A stretch of 13,057 bases of DNA from an uncultured Bacteroides sp. Its GTDB lineage: Bacteria > Bacteroidota > Bacteroidia > Bacteroidales > Bacteroidaceae. The translations under genes were made by a program, and so were the position numbers. This document shows positions 7,768-13,057 of the stretch, piece by piece. The notes below the pieces were generated by a model. It had not been told where the DNA came from. It saw only the letters and a program-made list of their open reading frames with translations, and ran no database searches. The DNA lies in the NCBI GenBank assembly GCA_900766195.1, contig CAAFUN010000012.1:1-13057 (forward strand), read 5' to 3'. Positions within the stretch are counted from its first letter, which is position 1. Every line of letters starts with the position of its first letter.

Positions 7768-8367
7768 ATGAAAAAGTATCTATTATTATCGTTAGTATCC
7801 ATGTTCTCCCTATTTATTTCGGCACAAACCACAACATGGAAGAATGATCCTGCTCATTCACGTTTAGGATTCGTTGTAAAACACCTCACTATATCGGAAA
7901 TAGAAGGTTACTTCTCCGATTTTAACGCAGAAGTTGTTACGTCAAAGGCCGATTACTCTGATATGAAGATTAAGGTCACTGCAAAAATAGCAAGTATCAA
8001 CACAGGAGTTGAGATGCGTGACAATCACTTGAAATCTGCCGATTTCTTTGATGCTGAGAAATATCCCGAAATGGTATTCAATAGCACGAAGGTATTAAAA
8101 TTGCCATTAAAAGGAGCCAAACAAACCACTCAATATGGAAAAATATACGGTACGCTTACTTTCCATGGAATAACAAAACCCATTGTACTTGATGTTAAAT
8201 ACTATGGCAAAGTAGTCAACCCAATGAATAATAACGAAACAGCTGGTTTCAATGTTACCGGTTCCGTAAGTCGCAAAGACTTTGATTTAGGGCCCAAATT
8301 TCCAGAAGCTATGGTCTCCGATAAAGTTATCATAAATGCCAATCTGGAATTTAGTCCACAGAAATAA
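7768..8367 (+). CDS. Secreted YceI-family protein
   Basis: The 199-residue product has a signal peptide (MKKYLLLSLVSMFSLFISAQ) and then one YceI domain filling the rest. The family landmarks are all there: WKNDPAHSRLGFVVKHL (24-40), GYFSDFNAE (47-55), INTGVEMRDNHLKSADFFDA (77-96), KYPEMVFNST (98-107) and GTLTFHGITKPIVLDV (128-143). YceI proteins are small periplasmic beta-barrel (lipocalin-like) proteins, and some bind polyisoprenoid lipids. The role in Bacteroides is unsettled. The gene lies 174 bases downstream of the AraC-type regulator on the same strand. The gap holds no convincing -7 box, so it may be read through from the regulator or use a diverged promoter. Confidence 0.92.
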   Translation: MKKYLLLSLVSMFSLFISAQTTTWKNDPAHSRLGFVVKHLTISEIEGYFSDFNAEVVTSKADYSDMKIKVTAKIASINTGVEMRDNHLKSADFFDAEKYPEMVFNSTKVLKLPLKGAKQTTQYGKIYGTLTFHGITKPIVLDVKYYGKVVNPMNNNETAGFNVTGSVSRKDFDLGPKFPEAMVSDKVIINANLEFSPQK

Positions 8368-8421
8368 ATTGGTTATGCTTTAAACACATAACTGTCTAAG
8401 AAGCATCCAAAACATAAAAGA

Positions 8422-8480
8422 ACAAAGAATATGGGTTGAGAAATGTACATTAGAAGCATTTTTCAACCCATATTCTTTGT
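8422..8480. terminator. Long hairpin after the YceI gene, probable terminator
   Basis: Arms 8422-8439 and 8463-8480 pair perfectly over 18 bases (ACAAAGAATATGGGTTGA with its complement). Pairing continues inward through G-U, five Watson-Crick pairs and another G-U, leaving a loop of about nine bases. The 3' arm ends ATTCTTTGT with no clean T-run after it. On the minus strand the hairpin is followed by CTTTTATGTTTT. It lies 55 bases after the YceI stop and well before the GH28 promoter, so terminator is the simplest reading. The long perfect stem could also be a repeat element. Confidence 0.65.
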
Positions 8481-8599
8481 AATCAAAAGCAAAAGTCCTA
8501 TAAAAACCGACAAATATCACAGGATATCATAGAAGCGAATAAATACAAAATCAACATTATTGATTATTTTTGTCTAAAGTATTTTGTTCTGCCAAAACC

Positions 8600-8607
8600 T
8601 ATATTTG
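8600..8607 (+). promoter_or_regulatory. Putative -7 box of the GH28 gene
   Basis: TATATTTG matches TAnnTTTG exactly and ends 29 bases before the ATG at 8637, which leaves a leader of roughly 20 bases. TTTG copies upstream (8583-8586 and 8569-8572) are 13 and 27 bases away. Neither has the usual spacing, so the -33 element is unclear. Confidence 0.5.
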
Positions 8608-8636
8608 GCTACGGATATATTATTAACCGACAATAA

Positions 8637-9941
8637 ATGAAAACCATGAAATTTGCTTCTGTATTATTCAGTCTATTGATTTCCGTGCCAACATTTGCAC
8701 AAGAACAGTTCCCCGACGGAACACTGATTCCCGATTGGTTCCGAAAAAATGAAATCACTAATATCTCCACGCTTGGAAAAATATATAATGTTGCCGATTA
8801 TGGAATAAAAAACGATAGCACATTACTCCAGACAGAAAAAATTCAAAAGGTAATTGATGCAGCTGCTCAAAAGGGAGGAGTATTAATTATCCCTAAAGGG
8901 ACTTATCTAAGCGGTGCACTCTTCTTTAAGCCCAAAACTCATTTATACTTAGAAGAAGGAGCAGTATTGAAAGGAAGCGATGACATCAGCAACTTTCCCG
9001 TAATCGACACCCGCATTGAAGGGCAAAGCTTAAAATACTTCGCTGCACTCATCAATGCAAACGGTGTAGATGGATTCACTATTTCAGGCAAAGGCACCCT
9101 CAATGGAAACGGACTCCGATACTGGAAATCATTCTGGCTGCGCAGGTCTGTTATCCCCCAATGCACCAATATGGATGAATTACGTCCTCGACTGGTGTAC
9201 ATTTCAAATAGTAATGATGTACAGCTATCCGGAGTACGCTTAATAAACTCACCTTTCTGGACTACACATATTTACAGATGCAATCGGATTAAGTTATTAA
9301 ATCTGCATATTTCTTCTCCTGCTGCTCCTGTAAAAGCTCCTAGTACAGATGCTATCGATATAGATGTTTGCACCGATGTACTGGTAAAGAATTGCTATCT
9401 ATCCGTAAATGATGATGCCATAGCATTGAAAGGCGGTAAAGGCCCATGGGCAGATAAAGATGAAAATAACGGTGAAAATAAAAATATTATTATAGAAGAC
9501 TGTACTTACGGTTTTAGCCATAGTGCTTTGACTTGCGGCAGTGAATCTATACACAACTGTAATATTATTCTTCGCCGCTGTACGCTTCACAATGTAACCC
9601 GTCTACTTTGGCTAAAGATGCGCCCCGACACTCCACAAAGATATGAGTATATTCTGGTAGAAGATATTAAGGGAGATGCCGGAAGTTTTCTCTTTATCAA
9701 ACCTTGGACACAGTTCTTCGATCTTAAAGACCGCAAAGACCCTCCCATGTCTTATTCAGATCACATCACCATGCGCAATATCAATCTAGAATGTAATATC
9801 TTCTTTAATGTGGTTAAATCCGATAAATATCAGTTAACCAATTTCACTTTTGAGAACCTGAACATTAAAGCTAAAGACGGTAAATACGACAAAAGTTTCA
9901 TTACACCCTTTGTTTGGAAAAACGTGAAGATTAACGAATAG
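8637..9941 (+). CDS. Secreted glycoside hydrolase family 28 (polygalacturonase-like)
   Basis: The 434-residue product has a signal peptide (cleavage near FAQ, residue 22) and a right-handed parallel beta-helix of the GH28 type. GH28 enzymes hydrolyse galacturonic-acid linkages in pectin by inversion. The start of the helix domain is clear (NVADYGIKNDSTLLQTEKIQ, 51-70). The catalytic set is visible: D238 in STDAIDID, D259-D260 in VNDDAIALKGG, H295 in SHSALTCGSE, and K327 in LLWLKM. The usual NTD, GHG and RIK motifs are changed to STD, SHS and WLK, so the usual substrate Arg is replaced by W325. The three acids, the His and the Lys are kept, so an active enzyme is likely, perhaps with an exo or non-standard pectin substrate. 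The start is 8637 or possibly the Met at 8646. The gene stands alone, with no SusC/SusD pair in view. Confidence 0.9.
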   Translation: MKTMKFASVLFSLLISVPTFAQEQFPDGTLIPDWFRKNEITNISTLGKIYNVADYGIKNDSTLLQTEKIQKVIDAAAQKGGVLIIPKGTYLSGALFFKPKTHLYLEEGAVLKGSDDISNFPVIDTRIEGQSLKYFAALINANGVDGFTISGKGTLNGNGLRYWKSFWLRRSVIPQCTNMDELRPRLVYISNSNDVQLSGVRLINSPFWTTHIYRCNRIKLLNLHISSPAAPVKAPSTDAIDIDVCTDVLVKNCYLSVNDDAIALKGGKGPWADKDENNGENKNIIIEDCTYGFSHSALTCGSESIHNCNIILRRCTLHNVTRLLWLKMRPDTPQRYEYILVEDIKGDAGSFLFIKPWTQFFDLKDRKDPPMSYSDHITMRNINLECNIFFNVVKSDKYQLTNFTFENLNIKAKDGKYDKSFITPFVWKNVKINE

Positions 9942-10033
9942 AGAACTTCATTTGAAATAAGAATCTTCTCTATATAAAGACTACTTATATTATCAAGAAC
10001 ATAGTGATCTCGTATATATGTGATAAAAAACAA

Positions 10034-10074
10034 AAAGGAGAATAGGACTAAAAACAGATGTCCTATTCTCCTTT
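10034..10074. terminator. Bidirectional terminator between GH28 and endonuclease IV genes
   Basis: A perfect 15-bp stem (AAAGGAGAATAGGAC at 10034-10048 with 10060-10074) closes an 11-base loop. On the plus strand CTTATCTT follows. On the minus strand the stem is followed by TTTG and then TTTTTTATCA, a strong U-tract. It sits between two converging genes (stops at 9941 and 10131) and should end both transcripts, best for the minus strand. Confidence 0.85.
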
Positions 10075-10130
10075 CTTATCTTAATATCTTCCTCCGTAAA
10101 CCCTATTTTCAACGGAAGCTCTTCACTTGA

Positions 10131-10967
10131 TCAAGATTCAAAACTACGCAAGAGTTTTATTTCGTCTGCCCAAAGACTCTCATCAGGTGTTTCAAGTATT
10201 ACCGGAATATCATCAAAACGTTTGTCCTGCATGAAGCGACGGAAGAAATCAAGCCCCAGTAACCCTTTACCAATGCTGTCATGCCTATCCACACGGCTAC
10301 CCAACGCCTTCTTTGTATCATTCAGGTGAATGCCGCGTAAATAAGTAAACCCTACCACTTCATCAAACTCGCGGAATACTTCATCGTATTTTCCAACAAG
10401 ATCATAACCTGCCGAATAAGTATGACACGTATCAAGGCAAACTCCTACCCGATCTTTATCCTCCACACGATCTATAATATGCTTCAATTGCCAAAACTCA
10501 TTGCCCACATTACTGCCTTGGCCGGCTGTATTCTCAATAACAGCGGTCACTCCGGAGGTCTTAGCCAATATAATATTGATAGACTCCGCTACTTTATCAA
10601 GACAAGCCTCAACGGATATTTTATTCAAATGGCTTCCCGGGTGGAAATTAAGAAGTTTCAGTTCCAAAAGTTCACAACGCTGCATCTCATCCAGAAAAGC
10701 TGCCCGACTCTTTTCCAACGCTTCCTCATCCGGATGTCCCAAGTTTATCAGGTAACTGTCATGTGGCAAAATATAACGTGAATCAAAACCAAGCTCCTTA
10801 CAATTCACTTTAAAGGCTTCAATGCTCTCAGTAGATAGCGGTTTAGCCACCCATTGCCGTTGATTTTTTGTGAACAAAGCAAAAGCATTTGCTCCAATCT
10901 CTTTTGCATTAACCGGAGCCTGCTCCACCCCACCACTTGCCGAAACATGTGCACCAATATATTTCAT
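10131..10967 (-). CDS. nfo: Endonuclease IV (AP endonuclease)
   Basis: The 278-residue protein cuts DNA 5' to abasic sites in base excision repair and uses a three-metal zinc centre. It opens MKYIGAHVSASGG, almost the same as E. coli Nfo. All nine metal ligands can be matched: H69 (PHD), H109 (NFHPG), E145 (VIEN), D179 and H182 (CLDTCH), H214 (GIHLND), D227 and H229 (VDRHD), and E259 (ILET). Length is close to the E. coli enzyme (285). The start at 10967 is preferred over an in-frame ATG ten codons upstream because family homology begins exactly there. Its ATG also shares one base with the stop of the SGNH hydrolase (TGATG), a coupling arrangement. It is the last gene before the terminator at 10034-10074. 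Confidence 0.96.
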   Translation of the reverse strand: MKYIGAHVSASGGVEQAPVNAKEIGANAFALFTKNQRQWVAKPLSTESIEAFKVNCKELGFDSRYILPHDSYLINLGHPDEEALEKSRAAFLDEMQRCELLELKLLNFHPGSHLNKISVEACLDKVAESINIILAKTSGVTAVIENTAGQGSNVGNEFWQLKHIIDRVEDKDRVGVCLDTCHTYSAGYDLVGKYDEVFREFDEVVGFTYLRGIHLNDTKKALGSRVDRHDSIGKGLLGLDFFRRFMQDKRFDDIPVILETPDESLWADEIKLLRSFES

Positions 10968-11485
10968 CACTCTTCTTCTATTATATTCATTAAACAATTT
11001 GTCAATATTCTATATCCTGCACTATTCAGGTGCAGGTCATCAATAGTCAATGCATCGTTCAGTCTTCCATTGTCAAGAAAATATTCAAATACATCCATAT
11101 AAACAATACCTGTATCTTTAACTTTCTCTCTGATCTTTTGGTTCAGCCGAAAGATAAACTTATTTACCGCCACGCTATCCGCATAATCGTTTCTTGGAAA
11201 AAGAGAAAATAAATAAGTTTGCAGAGCAGGAATAGCTTTTACCGCTTGAACATAACGCTCCACATAAGCATCCATATTTTCATCATTGAGGCGATAAATA
11301 TCATTCGTGCCAAACTGGATAACAGCCTTACAATCGGACACATCCCGTTGAAAAGACTCTATATAGTTTAGCCCTTCACCTGGCAGTCCGTAATTAAAGC
11401 ACTCCCACTTTGGGAAATAGATTTCAAGTGGCCAAAAAGCCATGTGGCTATTACCGATGAATGCAAACTTCCTGGCATTATTCAT
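10967..11485 (-). CDS. SGNH/GDSL-type hydrolase
   Basis: The 172-residue product belongs to the SGNH esterase/lipase fold. Visible blocks are the nucleophile Ser13 in FIGNSHM (block I), GLPGEGLN (block II, about 33-40), GTND with N61 (block III) and DDLHLNSAGY with D149 and H152 (block V). All four named residues of the fold are present. There is no signal peptide, so it is cytoplasmic. Such enzymes deacylate esters of sugars, lipids or thioesters; the substrate is not readable. The ATG at 11483-11485 overlaps the stop of the upstream acetyltransferase by four bases (ATGA), which makes it the better start than the one three codons earlier (11494). Its stop overlaps the endonuclease IV start by one base. 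Confidence 0.88.
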   Translation of the reverse strand: MNNARKFAFIGNSHMAFWPLEIYFPKWECFNYGLPGEGLNYIESFQRDVSDCKAVIQFGTNDIYRLNDENMDAYVERYVQAVKAIPALQTYLFSLFPRNDYADSVAVNKFIFRLNQKIREKVKDTGIVYMDVFEYFLDNGRLNDALTIDDLHLNSAGYRILTNCLMNIIEEE

Positions 11486-11784
11486 AAAGCACACGTGCCT
11501 TCACCACCAAAGTCTTTGCTTGTTTTTCCTTTATATTCAGGATGGCGTTCGAGCCACACCACAGCATAAGAGCAAGTTGCCACCGGAGTAAGCTTCTCAC
11601 TCACGGCATAGTCATAAGCCGCCTTAACCAATGCGGACGCAATGCCCCGCCCACCTATCTCATCCGGCACAATAGTATGCCTTATGTCCAAAGCACCGTC
11701 TTGTATGTTATAAGCCACATAAGCGGTCACACCATCAACAGTCGTTTCAAAACGTCCTCTTGCAGAATCATGTTCTATATTCAT
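11482..11784 (-). CDS. Small GNAT-like N-acetyltransferase (COG2388 type)
   Basis: The 100-residue protein is of the short GNAT type that consists of little more than the acetyl-CoA site. It reads VPDEIGGRGIASALVKAAYD (39-58), with the pantetheine-binding loop GGRGIA, followed by VATCSYAVVWLERHPEYKG. Cys71 and the RHPEY motif are characteristic of COG2388 proteins. The target is unknown. The start at 11784 is chosen because family homology begins MNIEHDSARGRFE. An in-frame ATG at 11817 would add 11 residues (MSLFLFKNGKV). It follows the MGMT gene by 81 bases, the only real gap in this gene run, and overlaps the SGNH gene by four bases. Confidence 0.87.
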   Translation of the reverse strand: MNIEHDSARGRFETTVDGVTAYVAYNIQDGALDIRHTIVPDEIGGRGIASALVKAAYDYAVSEKLTPVATCSYAVVWLERHPEYKGKTSKDFGGEGTCAL

Positions 11785-11865
11785 AACTTTTCCATTTTTA
11801 AAAAGGAACAAACTCATTCGTCAATCTGTTCAACTATAGCTACATCTAAAGTTTATCTACATCTG

Positions 11866-12168
11866 TCATTCCCTCAATATCTCCCAGCCCGATTTCTCCA
11901 GATCCACATAACCATTCTTTTTAAAAGCCACATGCTCGCTCTCCAGCAAGCTACGATGATCTACCCCACAAGGAGCCACCCGTCCTTGACTATTGACAAC
12001 CCGATGACACGGCAAGTTTAAATTCTCGGGAGCACAATGCATAGCATGCCCCACCATACGCGAACACTGCGGCTTACCAAGCAGATAAGCTATCTGCCCA
12101 TAAGTAAGTACCCGCCCACTCGGGATAGAAGCTACAATCTGATACACCTCCTCATTAAAAGTCACCAT
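11866..12168 (-). CDS. MGMT-family protein, single-domain alkyltransferase with active Cys
   Basis: The 100-residue protein consists of only the DNA-binding/active-site domain of O6-alkylguanine-DNA alkyltransferases. It contains the wing/helix segment IPSGRVLTYGQIAYLLGKP (15-33), the arginine-finger region CSRMVGHAMH (35-44, R38) and the active-site motif LPCHRVV with C54. Full-length Ogt has an extra N-terminal domain that is absent here. Alkyltransferase-like (ATL) proteins share this small size but have Trp instead of Cys, so this one may transfer alkyl groups or may flag damage for excision repair. The ATG at 12168 is chosen because homology starts MVTFNEEVY. It overlaps the end of the zinc-ribbon gene by seven bases, suggesting coupling. 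Confidence 0.9.
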   Translation of the reverse strand: MVTFNEEVYQIVASIPSGRVLTYGQIAYLLGKPQCSRMVGHAMHCAPENLNLPCHRVVNSQGRVAPCGVDHRSLLESEHVAFKKNGYVDLEKSGWEILRE

Positions 12169-12368
12169 TTCACCAAACGCTTTGGACTTCCATGCCAAGA
12201 ACAGCCAAAACAATAAATATCGGTCAAATCAAACCCTTCAAGAGAAGCTGCAGAATCTTTGGGCACGATGTCACCATTATCATACACATAAACAGAAAGG
12301 CGTTCACCACTCTCATTCTTAACATAGAGTGATGACACCTTACATTGAGGACAAACCAATTTTCTCAT
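12162..12368 (-). CDS. Small zinc-ribbon protein (68 aa)
   Basis: The product starts MRKLVCPQCKVSSLYVKNES and carries two cysteine pairs, CPQC (6-9) and CFGC (53-56), that would make a four-Cys zinc site joined by a loop of about 43 residues. Tryptophan and basic residues end the protein (WHGSPKRLVKW). I know of no assigned function. Such short ribbons bind nucleic acid or protein partners. It is the first gene of the minus-strand run, and its last seven bases overlap the MGMT start (ATGGTGA). A -7 box lies upstream at 12410-12417. Confidence 0.75.
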   Translation of the reverse strand: MRKLVCPQCKVSSLYVKNESGERLSVYVYDNGDIVPKDSAASLEGFDLTDIYCFGCSWHGSPKRLVKW

Positions 12369-12409
12369 ATATCAATGTCATTATTATCAATTCAAGTCCT
12401 ATCACCATA

Positions 12410-12417
12410 CAAAAATA
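12410..12417 (-). promoter_or_regulatory. Putative -7 box of the DNA-repair gene run
   Basis: On the minus strand the sequence is TATTTTTG, a full match to TAnnTTTG, 41 bases upstream of the zinc-ribbon start codon. No good TTTG is seen at -33. It would drive the zinc-ribbon, MGMT and probably the downstream acetyltransferase, SGNH and endonuclease IV genes. Confidence 0.45.
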
Positions 12418-12459
12418 GCATTTTGCGGGACAGAAAAGAAACATCCTTGCAGCTATTCT

Positions 12460-12467
12460 TATTTTTG
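12460..12467 (+). promoter_or_regulatory. Possible -7 box on the plus strand upstream of the sigma-factor gene
   Basis: TATTTTTG fits TAnnTTTG. It is 176 bases before the sigma-factor ATG, a long leader. A second candidate nearer the gene, CATTTTTG (12588-12595) with TTGG 19 bases upstream (12565-12568), has better spacing but imperfect boxes. The rest of the 275-base intergenic stretch shows no reading frame or strong hairpin. Confidence 0.3.
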
Positions 12468-12643
12468 TGATCCTATAATATGATATGCATTACTTCTATA
12501 AAGAATCAAGACTTCAGCCATTAATAATCTTTTGAGCTTCCTATGTACAAATATGAATCCATTGTTGGATACTGTTGATTTTTTAACCATTTTTGTAAAT
12601 GCAATGGAGCAATGTCGCAACAGGTAGCATAAAGGAAAACACC

Positions 12644-13057
12644 ATGGATAGCCTAAAACGCGGAATTTTCACTTCTGATAGAGATCTTTGGCAAGCTTTT
12701 TTAGCCGGAGAGAAAAATGCTTTTGCTCATCTATTCCACCTTTATGCAGATGCTATGTATGCTTATGGTAAAAAGATTACTCCTGATGCAGAATTAGTAA
12801 GAGATACTATTCAGGATGTTTTTGTGAAGCTATATCAAAATAGGACAAATTTAAGTGAAACTGATTATGTGAAAGGCTATTTACTGATGGCTATAAAGAG
12901 AACTTTACTGAATAAAATGCAAGACCGGATTATGTTGTCCATTGATAACGAAGAGGATGTGCGCTTTGAAATTGAACTCATTGCGCAGCAATCCTCTCCA
13001 GATGACGAATCTCAATATAATGATGAAGATAGACGTCGATTGGCACTTGCACTAAAA
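12644..13057 (+). CDS. RNA polymerase ECF-type sigma factor, N-terminal part (cut by window end)
   Basis: The first 138 codons are present and the frame runs off the window. Region 2 of sigma-70 is visible. Residues about 14-65 (DLWQAFLAGEKNAFAHLFHL, then YAYGKKIT) form the first helices, and LVRDTIQDVFVKLYQNR is the core-binding and -10 recognition helix. The next part (GYLLMAIKRTLLNKMQDR) completes region 2. An acidic linker (NEEDVRFEIELIA) leads towards region 4, which is missing. Such sigma factors in Bacteroides are often followed by a FecR-type anti-sigma and a SusC/SusD pair for glycan uptake; that would lie beyond the window. AAAGGA (12631-12636) sits seven bases before the ATG. An in-frame ATG at 12599 would add 15 residues. 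Confidence 0.88.
   Translation, partial: MDSLKRGIFTSDRDLWQAFLAGEKNAFAHLFHLYADAMYAYGKKITPDAELVRDTIQDVFVKLYQNRTNLSETDYVKGYLLMAIKRTLLNKMQDRIMLSIDNEEDVRFEIELIAQQSSPDDESQYNDEDRRRLALALK

Noticed and set aside
10968..10997. Longer endonuclease IV start giving ten extra N-terminal residues (MFNEYNRRRV)
   Set aside because: The family starts at MKYIGAHVSA, and the shorter start shares a base with the stop of the upstream SGNH gene; the extra residues are read-through of that gene in another frame.
11840..11864. Direct repeat CTACATCT, two copies 17 bases apart
   Set aside because: Only eight bases and two copies, the second next to the MGMT stop codon; not enough to call a repeat element or operator.
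12169..12213. Longer MGMT start adding MFWLFLAWKSKAFGE
   Set aside because: The extra residues come from the zinc-ribbon gene read in another frame, and MGMT homology begins at MVTFNEEV.

Overview
The window looks like part of a Bacteroides-type chromosome (Bacteroidota, order Bacteroidales), from a short-read contig. The signs are low G+C, Bacteroides -7 boxes (TAnnTTTG) in several intergenic regions, little Shine-Dalgarno signal, and a gene set typical of gut Bacteroides: an RND efflux operon with an AraC regulator, a secreted family 28 glycoside hydrolase and an ECF sigma factor. The first 21 bases match the 3' end of the Illumina TruSeq universal adapter and are not genomic, so the genome starts at base 22, inside a truncated gene.

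Left end (22-526): the first 37 codons of a GNAT acetyltransferase on the minus strand, an AT-rich divergent promoter region, and a 52-residue charged small protein on the plus strand.

Efflux block (527-7593): on the minus strand, in transcription order, lie a periplasmic adaptor lipoprotein, a reading frame joining an RND inner-membrane pump to a TolC-type outer-membrane channel, and a small outer-membrane beta-barrel protein. Gaps are 15 and 32 bases, so this is probably one operon. A divergent AraC-family regulator starts 114 bases from the adaptor gene and is the obvious candidate regulator. The pump-channel fusion is the oddest feature: one A fewer in a short A-run would restore two genes with an ATGA overlap, and the channel half keeps a complete signal peptide.

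Middle (7594-10130): a secreted YceI-family protein, a strong 18-bp perfect hairpin, a secreted GH28 pectin-type hydrolase with its own -7 box, and a bidirectional terminator.

Repair block (10131-12368, minus): zinc-ribbon protein, single-domain MGMT-type protein, small COG2388-type GNAT, SGNH hydrolase and endonuclease IV. Three of the four junctions overlap, which points to translational coupling. Two members act on alkylated or abasic DNA.

Right end (12369-13057): a divergent promoter region and the first 138 codons of an ECF sigma factor cut by the window edge.

I found no tRNA, rRNA, CRISPR array, insertion sequence or phage gene, and nothing I would call a new defence or mobile system. 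No gene-free stretch exceeds 300 bases; the longest are 8368-8636 and 12369-12643, and their contents are listed below.
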